Part shown: positions 16,929 through 25,584 of the stretch, one piece after another
How the letters are laid out: each line of letters begins with the position of its first letter
How positions within the stretch are numbered: the stretch's first letter is position 1
Assembly (NCBI GenBank): GCA_963747255.1
Contig: CAVVEG010000015.1
Location: forward strand, 1-64,000
Source: CAIYRG01 sp963747255
GTDB lineage: Bacteria; Pseudomonadota; Alphaproteobacteria; Micropepsales; Micropepsaceae
Direction: 5' to 3'
Length of the DNA: 64,000 nt
Program-made: the position numbers and the translations under genes
The notes under the pieces: generated by a model
What the model was told of the DNA's origin: nothing
What the model saw: the letters and a program-made list of their open reading frames with translations, nothing else
Databases searched by the model: none

Positions 16929-17330
16929 TTACGGAATCAGGCGGATTTCGGCGCGGTCATTGCCGCCCGGAAGATTGACGCCGTCCGCCGACAGCACCAC
17001 CCGCGAATACAGTTTCGGATCGGCGCCGGTCGCCGCGATGATGTTCTGGATCGCCGTATAGCGGTCTTCGACTACGTCGGGACCGCCGGGCACTTTCGGC
17101 GGCACCGCAATTTCGATCTTCGAGGGCTTGCGCTCCTCCGCGGCTTTGGCCGCCTCCCGCACGATCACCTGCGCTTCCACGGCAAGATCGGCCGTTCTTG
17201 GCGTAAAGAAAACCACGTAACGGGCCGGAAGGGGCTCGGCTTGCGGCGTCTGAACCGTCCTTGTCCCGCCTATCGTGCCGCACCCCGCCACAGCAATCAG
17301 CACACAACCCAATGCAAGTTTGCGCAACAT
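16929..17330 (-). CDS. Lipoprotein with a short OmpA-like region
   Basis: A 133-aa lipoprotein: MLRKLALGCVLIAVAGCGTI carries a lipobox (VAGC). The mature part has YVVFFTPRTADLAVEAQVIV and ending GVNLPGGNDRAEIRLIP, which looks like a shortened OmpA-type peptidoglycan-binding fold without the complete binding motif. It is probably outer-membrane anchored. There is no obvious operon partner; the 177 bases upstream of its start, toward the kinase, hold nothing recognisable. Confidence 0.7.
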   Translation of the reverse strand: MLRKLALGCVLIAVAGCGTIGGTRTVQTPQAEPLPARYVVFFTPRTADLAVEAQVIVREAAKAAEERKPSKIEIAVPPKVPGGPDVVEDRYTAIQNIIAATGADPKLYSRVVLSADGVNLPGGNDRAEIRLIP

Positions 17331-17372
17331 TTCGTCCCTCCCGTCAGGATCGCGTTTTGGACCGGATAACGG

Positions 17373-17546
17373 CTACCGGAGGTTTGCGTTCCGTTCTTTC
17401 TTCCGCGCCCGCGCGATCAGTTCGCTCAAACGGCTGCGATATTTCCGGTTCGCCTCGTTCTTGCACTGCCGCCCGTAACGCTGTCCTTTCAGCCGGTTTT
17501 CGGCGCCGCAGCCGCTGCAGACCGCCTCGCCTTTCTTCCGCCTCAT
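17373..17546 (-). CDS. Small CxxC zinc-ribbon-like protein of a phage-derived cluster
   Basis: A 57-aa basic protein MRRKKGEAVCSGCGAENRLK with CSGC and a later QCKNEANRKY segment. The single CxxC plus a distant Cys suggests metal binding and perhaps nucleic-acid contact. Its ATG overlaps the stop of the DUF6456 gene (ATGA), making it the third gene of an operon starting with RusA. It is too short for many gene callers. No family is recognised. Confidence 0.6.
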   Translation of the reverse strand: MRRKKGEAVCSGCGAENRLKGQRYGRQCKNEANRKYRSRLSELIARARKKERNANLR

Positions 17547-18040
17547 GCCAGCCGGTAAAAGCCCGCAAGCAAATCCAGCGCGACACAGAGCGCCAGAGGC
17601 AGTTTCGCCGCCGGCTCTCCCAACCGCCGCGCCGCCTCGCCGACCGCTTCATTCTCCAGTACGATCAGCTCCAGGATCCGGAACCCCGTCCGTCCGACAT
17701 GCGCCCGCGCGGCATTCATCCGCCGGATGGCGTCGCATTTGATGTCCGCCGGCGCCAGTTGCCGCAGCCCCGCACCGCCCGCCGCCGATCCGCTCAGCGC
17801 CGGCGACATCGCATATCCGCCGATCAGCGCCAGTTCGCGATCGCGTTGCAGTTTCCGGCCTGCCCCATGCTGCGCCAGATCGATATGCCGGTGCGCCAGA
17901 AGCCATTCCAGCCGGTCGCTGTTGATGTTCTGCAAACTCTGCGACGCGATCCGCCGGCCGCGCCCCTCGATGTCCCGCGCCGGACGAAACTCCGGGGGAT
18001 TTCCGTCATGCCCCGGAACGGGCGTCCGCTCCGGTTTCAC
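17543..18040 (-). CDS. DUF6456-like protein of a phage-derived cluster
   Basis: A 165-aa protein from GTG 18040, which overlaps the stop of RusA. The central helix LEWLLAHRHIDLAQHGAGRK followed by LQRDRELA, and the C-terminal helix-turn-helix-like LIVLENEAVGEAARRLGEPA and LALCVALDLLAGFY, match my recollection of DUF6456 proteins, which replace phage or GTA-type regulators in Alphaproteobacteria. DNA binding is an inference. The longer upstream reading frame overlaps RusA and is not used. Confidence 0.6.
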   Translation of the reverse strand: MKPERTPVPGHDGNPPEFRPARDIEGRGRRIASQSLQNINSDRLEWLLAHRHIDLAQHGAGRKLQRDRELALIGGYAMSPALSGSAAGGAGLRQLAPADIKCDAIRRMNAARAHVGRTGFRILELIVLENEAVGEAARRLGEPAAKLPLALCVALDLLAGFYRLA

Positions 18041-18429
18041 GTTGCTGCTCCTTCCGCCGGGTGAATTTCGATCCGTACACCGCCGACAGCTCCCCAGCAG
18101 AGCGTCAGCCGCCGAAGGACACGCGAGTCCGCCGAGGCGATCAGGCGGGTTCCGATCAGAAGCTGCAGGCACGCATTCGGCAGATCCCAGATCGCGCGCC
18201 CCTGCCTTCCGCCGCGAAACATGAGAGAGACTTCAACCGGCCCGACAAAGGGGCGAACCCCGCTGGACAAAATCGCGTCAAGGGCCGCCTGCCGCCAGGC
18301 GCTGCCGGCCTCTTCCGCGTGGCCCGGCAGCGGCAGGTCCAGAACCGCCGCCGCACGCGCCGGGACCGCCCCCTTTCGCACCCTGAAGACGCGCCCCGAC
18401 AACCCGCGCCCGCTTTCCATCACATCCAT
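18037..18429 (-). CDS. rusA: RusA-like Holliday junction resolvase
   Basis: A 130-aa protein with the RusA fold pattern: beta strands GPVEVSLMFRGG, then IWDLPNACLQLLIGTRLIA and a final VGGVRIEIHP. RusA resolves four-way DNA junctions and is normally phage-encoded. The usual catalytic D-x-D-N is here WDLPNA and the second acidic site is weak (ASADSRV), so activity is doubtful. First gene of a coupled three-gene operon divergent from the S24 repressor, with an operator over its promoter. Confidence 0.65.
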   Translation of the reverse strand: MDVMESGRGLSGRVFRVRKGAVPARAAAVLDLPLPGHAEEAGSAWRQAALDAILSSGVRPFVGPVEVSLMFRGGRQGRAIWDLPNACLQLLIGTRLIASADSRVLRRLTLCWGAVGGVRIEIHPAEGAAT

Positions 18430-18463
18430 GCACGTCCTCCGTTTGCGCCACAGGAAGACTGGT

Positions 18464-18479
18464 ATAGGACTGTTCCTAT
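18464..18479. promoter_or_regulatory. Operator O1: ATAGGA-N4-TCCTAT
   Basis: A perfect 6-bp inverted repeat (ATAGGACTGTTCCTAT) between the divergent rusA operon and the S24 repressor, centred 42 bases before the rusA ATG. Its ATA overlaps a possible minus-strand -10 (TATACC), with a TTGATT-like -35 on the other side. The same inverted repeat with a different centre (CTAC) lies at 52959-52974, in the same place relative to a -10. The S24 repressor is the obvious candidate ligand. Confidence 0.75.
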
Positions 18480-18509
18480 TAAATCAAGAGGCATAATCCT
18501 ACTGGCGGA

Positions 18510-18529
18510 ATAGGTTTTTTTCCGCCTAT
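18510..18529. promoter_or_regulatory. Possible second operator with wider spacing
   Basis: Half-sites ATAGG (18510-18514) and CCTAT (18525-18529) flank a 10-base T-rich centre just before the S24 gene. A further TCCTA half-site lies at 18498. The spacing differs from O1, so this may be a weaker or half-site-only contact used for autoregulation. Confidence 0.4.
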
Positions 18530-18540
18530 GATCCGTTTCC

Positions 18541-19197
18541 ATGGACGTACGGGAATTTCTGCGGGGCAAACTGGCGGAGCGGGGGCTTTCCATGAAGGAA
18601 GCCTCGGAGCGTATCGGCCGCAATCACGCCTATCTTCAGCAGTTTCTCGAGCGCGGAATCCCTGGCGTTCTGCCGGAAGAAGCGCGCGAAAGGCTTGCCG
18701 AACTGCTCGGCGTTGCGCCGGACGTGCTGCGTTTCGGCGGTCCGCCCTCGCGCCCCGGCGTTACCCGGCCGCCTTATCTGCGGCTTCCGCCCGCCAATCC
18801 CGCCGACCGGATTCCGGTCATGGGCGTGGGCGAAGGCGGCGGCGAAGGCAAATCCCTGTGGAACGGCGAAATCGTCGATTACGTGGCGCGCCCGCCGGCA
18901 CTTTCGGGCGCGCCAAACGGCTATGCCACATATGTCATCGGCACCAGCATGGAGCCGCGCTATCACCCCGGCGAACTGATCTATGTCCATCCGGGCAAAC
19001 CCGTCACCGCCGGCGCCTATGTGCTCGTGCAGCTCAAACCGCCGGCCGAAGGCGAACCGCCGCTCGCCCTCATCAAGCGCCTCGTGAAAAAGGTCGGCAA
19101 CCGCATTGTGCTGGAACAGTTCAACCCGCCGAAACAGTTCGATGTGTCGGCCCGGGAAATCGTCTCCATTCACCGCGTCGTCGGCAGCGGCGAATAA
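18541..19197 (+). CDS. S24-family (LexA/CI-like) repressor-peptidase
   Basis: A 218-aa repressor. Residues 1-60 form a helix-turn-helix (KLAERGLSMKEASERIGRNH, then AYLQQFLERG). A Pro/Gly-rich linker follows (GVGEGGGEG). The S24 peptidase domain has the catalytic serine in VIGTSMEPRYHPGELIYVHP and the lysine in LALIKRLVKK. Such proteins repress their targets until RecA-stimulated self-cleavage after DNA damage, though no clear Ala-Gly cleavage pair is visible in the linker. It is divergent from the rusA operon across operator O1, and the same operator occurs 34 kb away at the GIY-YIG locus. Confidence 0.9.
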   Translation: MDVREFLRGKLAERGLSMKEASERIGRNHAYLQQFLERGIPGVLPEEARERLAELLGVAPDVLRFGGPPSRPGVTRPPYLRLPPANPADRIPVMGVGEGGGEGKSLWNGEIVDYVARPPALSGAPNGYATYVIGTSMEPRYHPGELIYVHPGKPVTAGAYVLVQLKPPAEGEPPLALIKRLVKKVGNRIVLEQFNPPKQFDVSAREIVSIHRVVGSGE

Positions 19198-19221
19198 ACG
19201 GCTGCCGCGGGGAGGGTTCGG

Positions 19222-19380
19222 TTACTTTCCCTCGGTGAACCGCTTCTTCCCCGATTCGAGTTCGCGCAGGATCGCATCCCTCTTCTTTTCCACTTGGCGC
19301 GCCTGCTCCTCCAGCGCTTTGCCGGCTTTGGTCCGGTTGAGTCCCAGGGGCAATTTCCTCTTCCGGTCCGCCTCGTCCAT
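19222..19380 (-). CDS. Small Lys/Glu-rich protein
   Basis: A 52-aa protein MDEADRKRKLPLGLNRTKAG, KALEEQARQVEKKRDAILRE, ending KKRFTEGK. It is almost entirely charged and helical, with no signal peptide. The chosen ATG excludes an upstream extension of different character. It is convergent with the S24 repressor and follows another small gene on the same strand. No family is recognised and no function can be assigned. Confidence 0.5.
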   Translation of the reverse strand: MDEADRKRKLPLGLNRTKAGKALEEQARQVEKKRDAILRELESGKKRFTEGK

Positions 19381-19439
19381 CGCCGCCTCCGATCTTCGCG
19401 CATTCCCGCGAAGACGTAACGCGACCGGGCGGCACGCGC

Positions 19440-19619
19440 TCACTTTTGGGGCGTGTTTTCGATCTCCCTGATCAGCAGGTCCCAGGCGGCTGCAAGCTGC
19501 TCATAGCCCGCCCGCATCTCCGGATTGCTTGCCTTTGCGGCAGACTGCCGCGCTTCCGCCGCCATTTCGCGGAACTGCCGCAGGCGTTCCGCAGGCGTGT
19601 CCCTGTCCTGATTTGTCAT
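19440..19619 (-). CDS. Small helical protein, paralogue family
   Basis: A 59-aa protein: MTNQDRDTPAERLRQFREMA, then AEARQSAAKASNPEMRAGYE and QLAAAWDLLIREIENTPQK. Two helices, with the same spacing and L-A-x-x-W core as the plus-strand neighbour at 19790 (YLRQAREAGELAARSRDPDI). The pair looks like a local inverted duplication of the family. Function unknown. Confidence 0.65.
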   Translation of the reverse strand: MTNQDRDTPAERLRQFREMAAEARQSAAKASNPEMRAGYEQLAAAWDLLIREIENTPQK

Positions 19620-19789
19620 GGAATTTCCCCCCCGGGCTTTAACGCGGCAACTTAGCCGGGATTTCGGGTTCCCGGAGTCGCTTTTCCGACACGCTGCGAA
19701 ATTTTGTCCGCCGCGTACGGACTTGCCGGGTTCCGGGAACCAAAGCGCCGGAAGGGGATTATGACTTGAACCAGCGGGGCGGGGATCCA

Positions 19790-19954
19790 ATGGCAGGTCA
19801 TGAAACGCCGCAAGAGCGGCGTGAACGCTATCTGCGGCAGGCGCGCGAAGCCGGCGAACTCGCAGCCCGCAGCCGCGACCCCGACATCGCCGCGTCGTTC
19901 CGCACCATTGCCCTGAGCTGGGAACGGCTCGCCCGCGAGATCAGGGAGGGTTAG
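19790..19954 (+). CDS. Small helical protein, paralogue family
   Basis: A 54-aa protein beginning MAGHETPQERRERYLRQARE and ending SFRTIALSWERLAREIREG. Same family as 13722, 15424, 19440 and 31024. Its 3' end overlaps the 3' end of hisG on the other strand by 14 bases. Function unknown. Confidence 0.65.
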   Translation: MAGHETPQERRERYLRQAREAGELAARSRDPDIAASFRTIALSWERLAREIREG

Positions 19955-20921
19955 AGGCGCGGTTCCCCAGCGCCGCCGTCAGCCGGGCAAAGGGAACATT
20001 GTTCTCGCCGAAGACATATTCCACCCGCTCCGACGCGACGGGTCCCCGGACGCCATGCTGCCGCAAAAGCGCCACCGCGCGCGACAGCTCGGCGCCCCGG
20101 CAGAGCAGCGATTGCGTTCCGTCCGCCGAGACAATCATGGAAAATCCGGCCCGTCCGAGTTCGGCGGCAAGCGTCCCCCCTTGGGGAAAAGCGGCGCGCA
20201 GCAGATAGGAATTGCGCGCCGTTTCGCGGGCCGCCATGCGCGCGCAAATCCGGCCCGCCGATTCCAGCGCGGATGCGCTCCACGGCGCATTCAGCGCCGC
20301 CGCCAGTTGCGCCTGACTCTTCAGGATCACGCCGTCATCGAGGACCTTCAGCCCATTCGCCGCAAGCGTTGCACCCGTCGTCGTGATATCGACGATCGCT
20401 TCGGCAACGCCGGCGGCCGGTGCCCCTTCCGTGGCGCCCAGACTCTCCACGATGCGGTAATCGGCGACGCCATGCGAGGCGAAGTAACTGCGGGTCAGCG
20501 ACAGATATTTGGTCGCGACGCGCAGACGCCGCCGGTGCCGCCCGTGAAACGCCGTGCAGACATCGTCCAGATCGGCCATCGTGCGGACGTCGATCCAAAC
20601 ACGGGGCACCGCCACAACCACATCCGCAAAACCGAAGCCCAGCGGCTGCAACAGCGCCACGGAACGATCCGCATCCGGTATATTCTCCCGGATCAGGTCT
20701 TCGCCCGTGATCCCGAAATGGATATCGCCCGCCGCCAGCGCGCCCGCGATTTCCCCCGACGACATCAGTTTGATTTCCACGCCCGGCTCGCCCGCGATGC
20801 TTGCCCGATAGTCGCGGGCGCCCGCGAGCAGTTTCAGGCCGGCATCGTCGAGCCAGGCGGTCACCTGTTCCTGCAGTCGCCCCTTCGACGGCAGGGCAAA
20901 ACGCAAAACCCCTTCGCCCAT
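19941..20921 (-). CDS. hisG: ATP phosphoribosyltransferase
   Basis: A 326-aa HisG, catalysing the first step of histidine synthesis from ATP and PRPP. It has LRFALPSKGRLQEQVTAWLD, the short-form lobe IHFGITGEDLIRE, and the PRPP-binding loop EAIVDITTTGATLAANGLKV. A C-terminal extension of about 100 residues follows. The next gene upstream in the operon is HisZ, needed by short-form HisG enzymes for histidine feedback. There are 3 bases between the hisZ stop and this start. Confidence 0.92.
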   Translation of the reverse strand: MGEGVLRFALPSKGRLQEQVTAWLDDAGLKLLAGARDYRASIAGEPGVEIKLMSSGEIAGALAAGDIHFGITGEDLIRENIPDADRSVALLQPLGFGFADVVVAVPRVWIDVRTMADLDDVCTAFHGRHRRRLRVATKYLSLTRSYFASHGVADYRIVESLGATEGAPAAGVAEAIVDITTTGATLAANGLKVLDDGVILKSQAQLAAALNAPWSASALESAGRICARMAARETARNSYLLRAAFPQGGTLAAELGRAGFSMIVSADGTQSLLCRGAELSRAVALLRQHGVRGPVASERVEYVFGENNVPFARLTAALGNRASNPP

Positions 20922-20924
20922 TTC

Positions 20925-22106
20925 TCAGCCCGCCCCCGCGAGAAAATCGCGTGCCGCAAGCACGCGCTCGTCGCGGATCGCGCAGCCCACGGCCGGTATG
21001 TCGCGGGTCGCCCCCAATGTCTTCAGCAGCGTGTCATAACGCCCGCCACCCGCCACCTGCACCGGCCCATCGGCATCGCGCGCCCATAGTTCGAAGACGA
21101 AACCGGTGTAATAATCCATGTTGCGGCCAAATCGCGGCGCGAAACTCACCTGCCCGTCCGACAATCCGAGTTTGCGCAGGCCCGCGATCCGCGCCGCCAT
21201 GGCCTCGACCGGCGCTTCCAGCGCAACCCCCTGCTTCTTCAGCAGCGCAACCAGTTCGGCGAGACTTTTCTCCGCCGGGCCGGAAATCGCCAATGCCTTT
21301 TCGATGACCGACAGGGCTTTGCGATCGAGCTTCAGCGATGCCGCTTCCGCCGCCTGCTCCATCAGCCGGTCGATGATCTCCTCGCGCGTCCGCCCGGCAA
21401 AGACATCGCGCGAACCCGCGCCGTCCGGCAGGTCCATCAGACCCGACAACGCCGCCCGGGCTTCTCCCTCGCCGGCCGATCCGATCTGCGCCAGCCACGC
21501 GGCGCCGGGGGCAGCCTGTCCCGATGACAGCCGCCGCAGCAGACCCGCAAAGCTTTCCGGCCGCTTGAAATGACGCTTCAGCCGCCCGCGCCATTGCGCA
21601 GGAACCGGAAGCGCATCGATCAGTCGCGGAAACAGCGATGCATCGCCGATCTGGGCGGAAAAGACCTCCAGCCCCGCGGCGCGCAAAGCTTCCACCGCCA
21701 GCGACAGAACCTCCGCATCGGCGTCAACCCGCTTATCCGCCCCCAGATATTCAACCCCGGTCTGGAGGAACTGACCGGAGCCCTGCGGATCGCGGCTGCG
21801 CATCCGGAAGGCCGGGCCGTGATAGGCGATCCGCGCCGGAAATCCGCCACCCTGTTCCAGATGCAGCCGGCAAACCGGAATCGTCAGTTCCGGCCTCAGG
21901 CACAACTCGCGGCCGGCCGGATCGTCGAGGAAAAATGTCCGTCTACGGATTTCTTCTCCGGAACGGTCCAGGAATATGTCCGCCGGTTGCAGCACCGGGG
22001 GATCGGCGCGGACATAATCGCGCCGGGCAAAAGCCCCAAGCAGCGCCGCCGCCTGGGTTTCAAGCCGGGCGACCCGCCGCGCTTCCGCAGCCGGAAAGCC
22101 GCTCAT
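20925..22106 (-). CDS. hisZ: ATP phosphoribosyltransferase regulatory subunit
   Basis: A 393-aa HisRS-like protein without aminoacylation function that assembles with HisG. Class II synthetase-like motifs are LCLRPELTIPVCRLHL, GPAFRMRSRDPQGSGQFLQT and GRNMDYYTGFVFELWA, then VAGGGRYDTLLKTLGA. The start MSGFPAAEARRVARLETQAA (22106) lies 2 bases after the hisS stop. Operon order is hisS-hisZ-hisG. Confidence 0.9.
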   Translation of the reverse strand: MSGFPAAEARRVARLETQAAALLGAFARRDYVRADPPVLQPADIFLDRSGEEIRRRTFFLDDPAGRELCLRPELTIPVCRLHLEQGGGFPARIAYHGPAFRMRSRDPQGSGQFLQTGVEYLGADKRVDADAEVLSLAVEALRAAGLEVFSAQIGDASLFPRLIDALPVPAQWRGRLKRHFKRPESFAGLLRRLSSGQAAPGAAWLAQIGSAGEGEARAALSGLMDLPDGAGSRDVFAGRTREEIIDRLMEQAAEAASLKLDRKALSVIEKALAISGPAEKSLAELVALLKKQGVALEAPVEAMAARIAGLRKLGLSDGQVSFAPRFGRNMDYYTGFVFELWARDADGPVQVAGGGRYDTLLKTLGATRDIPAVGCAIRDERVLAARDFLAGAG

Positions 22107-22107
22107 T

Positions 22108-23621
22108 TCATTCCCTCCGCCCCGCCAGCATCGCGCGGGCACAGGCGACGAGTTCGCTCCGCGCCACTGTCTGCTGCGCCGGGCGCGCCTCCAACCAGGC
22201 ATCGCGCGTGCCCGCCGTTTTCGACAGCTCTCTCCCGCGCTTCAGATCCTTCAGCGTGATTTCCCCCCGCGCCCGCTCGTCACCGCCCTCGATCACCGCA
22301 ATCGCAGCGCCGCGCCGGTCGGCATAGCGAAGCTGCGCCTTCATTCCCCCCTCGCCGGCATAGGCTTCGGCCCGCAAGCCTGCGGCGCGCAGCTCCTGCG
22401 CGATCCGGAAACTCTCCGCCGCCGCCCTGCGCTCGAACACCAGCACAACACAGATGGGCTCTGTCCCGAAAGCCTCCAGTCCGGCACGCGCCCGCAGGGC
22501 CGAGAGCAGCCGGCTGACCCCGATCGAAATTCCCGTCGCCGGCACTTCCTGCCCGGTGAAGCGCGCCACCAGTCCGTCATAGCGCCCGCCGCCGCCGATC
22601 GAGCCGAACACCACATTCTCTCCCGCATCGTTCGTGACCGGGAATGTCAGCTGCGCCTCGAACACCGGCCCGGTGTAATAATCCAGCCCGCGCACGATTC
22701 CCGAATCAACCCGCACGCGGTCGCCGTCATAACCGCAATTGTTCAGGATGCGGACTATATCCCGCAGGTTGGCGATGCCGTCCTCGCCGGCCGGGCTTCC
22801 CGCCACCGCCTGCCGAAGCCGGTCCAGAGCCGTCTCGCCATCCTCTTCCGCCCCGCCGGGCGCGGCAAAGCCGAGCACGCGCGCGCTCTGCCCTGCATCC
22901 AAACCGGCGCCAGAGGTGAAATCCCCCGAATTCATCCCTGCGGCCGTCGCCGAGCAGCGCCCGCACCCCCTCCGGGCCAAGCCGGTCCATCTTGTCCAGC
23001 GCCCGCAGCACGATGCCGCGCCGCGCCGGATCGCCTCCGACTCCGGCAGCTTCCAATACGCCGTCCAACAATTTCCGGCTGTTCAACCTGATCATGTAGT
23101 CGCCGCGCTTCAGCCCCAAAGCCTCCAGGCAATCGGCGCACATCATCAGCAGTTCCGCATCCGCGGCGGCCGCTCCCGAACCGACCGTGTCGGCATCGCA
23201 CTGCGTGAATTCGCGGAAACGGCCGGGGCCCGGCTTCTCGTTCCGCCACACAGTGCCGACCTGAAAGCGCCGGAAGGGCTTTGGCAGATTCTGGAAATTC
23301 TCCGCCACATAACGGGCCAGCGGCGCGGTCAGGTCATAGCGCAGCGCCAGCCATTGGCCATCATCATCCTTCAGCGAGAACACACCTTCATTCGGCCGGT
23401 CCAGAATCGGGCAGGAATTTCCCCAGCGCGTCGGCATATTCGAATGCCGGCGTCTCCAGCGCCTGGAAGCCATAGCCGGAATAGACCCGCCGGATGGTCT
23501 CGAGCATGCGGGTCTCCGCAGCCAGTTCGGCTTCGTCCCGATCCCGGAAGCCGCGCGGCAGCCGCGGCCTCGGCCGTGATGCCTTGCCGCCGGCTGTATC
23601 GCCGGGCCGCTGCTCGTTCAT
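22108..23621 (-). pseudogene. hisS: Histidyl-tRNA synthetase, two frameshifts
   Basis: Full-length HisRS content is present in three frames: RGFRDRDEAELAAETRMLET ... EYADALGKFLPD (frame 1), then DRPNEGVFSLKDDDGQWLAL and RFREFTQCDADTVG (frame 2), then SGDFTSGAGLDAGQSARVLG, VRGLDYYTGPVFEAQ and GGGGRYDGLVARFTGQEVPA (frame 3). Each switch (about 23405 and about 22948) is explained by one extra base. Motifs 1-3 and the anticodon-binding domain are otherwise intact. As hisS is normally essential, either these are sequence errors or another copy exists outside the window. Confidence 0.9.
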
Positions 23622-23774
23622 TGTGATTCCCAGTTAAAACAGACCGCCCGCGGCGGCGCGGCCATCCCTTACCGGCTCGCCCGAAAGAGCGCAATCCGCG
23701 GGAAAGATTGATCCAGGTCAGAAACCATTTCCCTGCGCCGCCGTAATCTCCTCAGGAATAAGCGAGAATTCGCC

Positions 23775-23978
23775 ATGCATGAGCATCCTGTCCTTGGAGC
23801 GGTTCTGTTCGTGATCGGTACCGCCATGGTCTGCCTTTCATTTGCGGCAACCAATATGGGTGCAAGCGGCAGCGCAGGACCGCTGATCGTCGGTCATCTG
23901 CTCGTGCTCAACGGTGTGCTGCTCGCGGTGCTCGGCACCGCCGATCACAGCCCGGTCCGCATCCGCAAATCGCGGTAA
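23775..23978 (+). CDS. Small two-helix membrane protein
   Basis: A 67-aa protein with two hydrophobic segments, HPVLGAVLFVIGTAMVCLSF and PLIVGHLLVLNGVLLAVLGT, and a short basic tail. Probably an inner-membrane hairpin with both ends in the cytoplasm. It is divergent from hisS and has no recognised family. Confidence 0.6.
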   Translation: MHEHPVLGAVLFVIGTAMVCLSFAATNMGASGSAGPLIVGHLLVLNGVLLAVLGTADHSPVRIRKSR

Positions 23979-24071
23979 CCCCCGCTCTCGTGCCGAATGC
24001 CGGCTTGGCGGCCGCCGAACTCCAGGCCCCTTCCAGTGCTCCCCGAATTCGATACTCTGCGTCAGTGGCAG

Positions 24072-24652
24072 GTGCGGAGCAAACACAATGTTCGGGCTTC
24101 TCTGATCACCGCAAGCTTAGCGGCTTTGCTCACATTTTTCCGATCCACGCCTCTGCTGCGGCGGAGACTATTCAGCAAAAAGCGCTCGGGACCTGGAAGC
24201 TCGTTTCGGTGGAGACTCTGAGAAGCAATGGCCAAATCGTAACGATTTGGATGGGCGTCCATCCAACCGGAATAATCATGTACGAGCCGAACGGTTACAT
24301 GTCCGTTGAGATAATGCGCGACCCGCGCCCGACCTTCGCAAAGGACCGAGTCGCGGGGTCAGCTGATGAGCTTGGAAGGGCTTACTTCGGGTACTACGCT
24401 TATTGGGGCACGTTTACCATTGATGACGCAAGCAGCACGGTCCAACACAGAATCCAGGGCAGTTTGTGGCCGGAAGAAATCGGAAGCACTCGTAAGAGAA
24501 CTCTTCGATTCGATGGAGCCAGACTTGTTTTGACTACTCCTGCCTACAGGGCAGGTGCGGTGCTTCCCCAGTATCTTCTCGAAAGCAGTCGAATTTCGGG
24601 AGATGAGGAACTGACAAACCGCCTTACATGGGAGAGAATCGGATCAAAGTGA
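24072..24652 (+). CDS. Exported lipocalin-like domain protein, signal peptide in another frame
   Basis: From about 24165 the protein reads ETIQQKALGTWKLVSVETLR, GVHPTGIIMYEPNGYMSVEI, YFGYYAYWGTFTIDD and ends in LTWERIGSK. This is the lipocalin-like (PF13924-type) pattern of a small-molecule-binding beta barrel. The same frame has no good start. One frame over, GTG 24072 opens a signal-peptide-like MRSKHNVRASLITASLAALL TFF. A single indel near 24140-24165 would join them. The start is therefore uncertain and the gene may be frameshifted. Confidence 0.6.
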
Positions 24653-24740
24653 GAAACCCGGCAGCGCGAAGAGCGCACAACTCGCGAACTCATCCGCTCC
24701 CATTTGCGTGTAAGAGCGCTCACCGTCAAACTTGAAATGC

Positions 24741-24768
24741 AGGAACCCGGCGCTGGGCCGGGCTCCTG
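24741..24768 (+). terminator. Intrinsic-type terminator hairpin
   Basis: AGGAACCCGGC and GCCGGGCTCCT pair around a five-base loop with one mismatch, followed by GTGCGTTTTCATTT. It lies between the convergent lipocalin-like gene and the gene ending at 24809 and could serve both. Confidence 0.6.
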
Positions 24769-24808
24769 TGCGTTTTCATTTCGTCTGATGCTTTTGCCAG
24801 CAAGATGA

Positions 24809-25477
24809 TCAGTTGATCGCGAAGCAGTAGAAATGCCCCGCGCCGCCCGTGGCGATAAGCCCTTCTTTCGTGCAGTCGCGGCTCATATGGGCCGCATTCC
24901 ACGATACGTTCCCGCCGCCCTGGCGATCGGAATGGCCGAGCATCGCCCTGGCATTGTTCCCGTCCGACGTCCAGTTGTTGCAGGTTGTGTCCGCGGCGCC
25001 GAGAGGAAGCGCACGCCCGTCGGAATCCGATCCGGTCAGCATGTCATGTTCGTTCGGCCTGTCGCCGACACCATTGATCGGCATCCCATGCTCATCGAGA
25101 GAATTATCCTTCCGGATGGCATTACGATCGCGCTGGTTATCGCCATGCAGATCAGCGACATTGGCCGCTATCAGAATGCCCTTCGCATTGTACCAGGGTC
25201 CCGGTCCAATTCGCCCGCGGGCATTGACGCCAACCGCGTTGGGCGTAGTCACGGTGCTGAGATAGGCATGCCAGGTGTGGTTACCGGCGCCTGCCCCGGC
25301 GGCAAGCCGCTGGCAAATCGCGTCGGCCCCGGCCAAACCACCGAGATTGCCGGTGCCCGGAACTTCCCGTGCAACAAAGAATGTCATCGGATGCTGCGGC
25401 GCCTGGCCCTGCGCCAACACAGCCGCGGATCCGAGCATGGTCACAGCAATTGCACACATTATGATCCGCTTGTTCAT
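24809..25477 (-). CDS. Secreted lectin/endostatin-like fold protein
   Basis: A 222-aa exported protein with signal peptide MNKRIIMCAIAVTMLGSAAV. The mature part has FFVAREVPGTGNLGGLAGAD, AICQRLAAGAGAGNHTWHAY, NNWTSDGNNARAMLGHSD and a C-terminal HFYCFAIN. The GGLAGADAxC ... WTSDG ... C pattern resembles DUF1554/endostatin-like C-type lectin folds in bacterial secreted proteins. The substrate is unknown. Divergent from the MipA-like gene. Confidence 0.65.
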   Translation of the reverse strand: MNKRIIMCAIAVTMLGSAAVLAQGQAPQHPMTFFVAREVPGTGNLGGLAGADAICQRLAAGAGAGNHTWHAYLSTVTTPNAVGVNARGRIGPGPWYNAKGILIAANVADLHGDNQRDRNAIRKDNSLDEHGMPINGVGDRPNEHDMLTGSDSDGRALPLGAADTTCNNWTSDGNNARAMLGHSDRQGGGNVSWNAAHMSRDCTKEGLIATGGAGHFYCFAIN

Positions 25478-25584
25478 GATCCTGTGCTCCTCTCAACGTA
25501 AAGACAGGAGCAAAGGTTAGCCGATGCCATGGCCGCACGTTGTGACAACTATCAATCGGAATGCATATGAAACCAGGACATGCC

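Noticed and set aside
18037..19197. Possibility that the S24 protein is the cellular LexA
   Set aside because: The operator ATAGGA-N4-TCCTAT is unlike the alphaproteobacterial GAAC-N7-GAAC LexA box, and the neighbours are phage-type genes.
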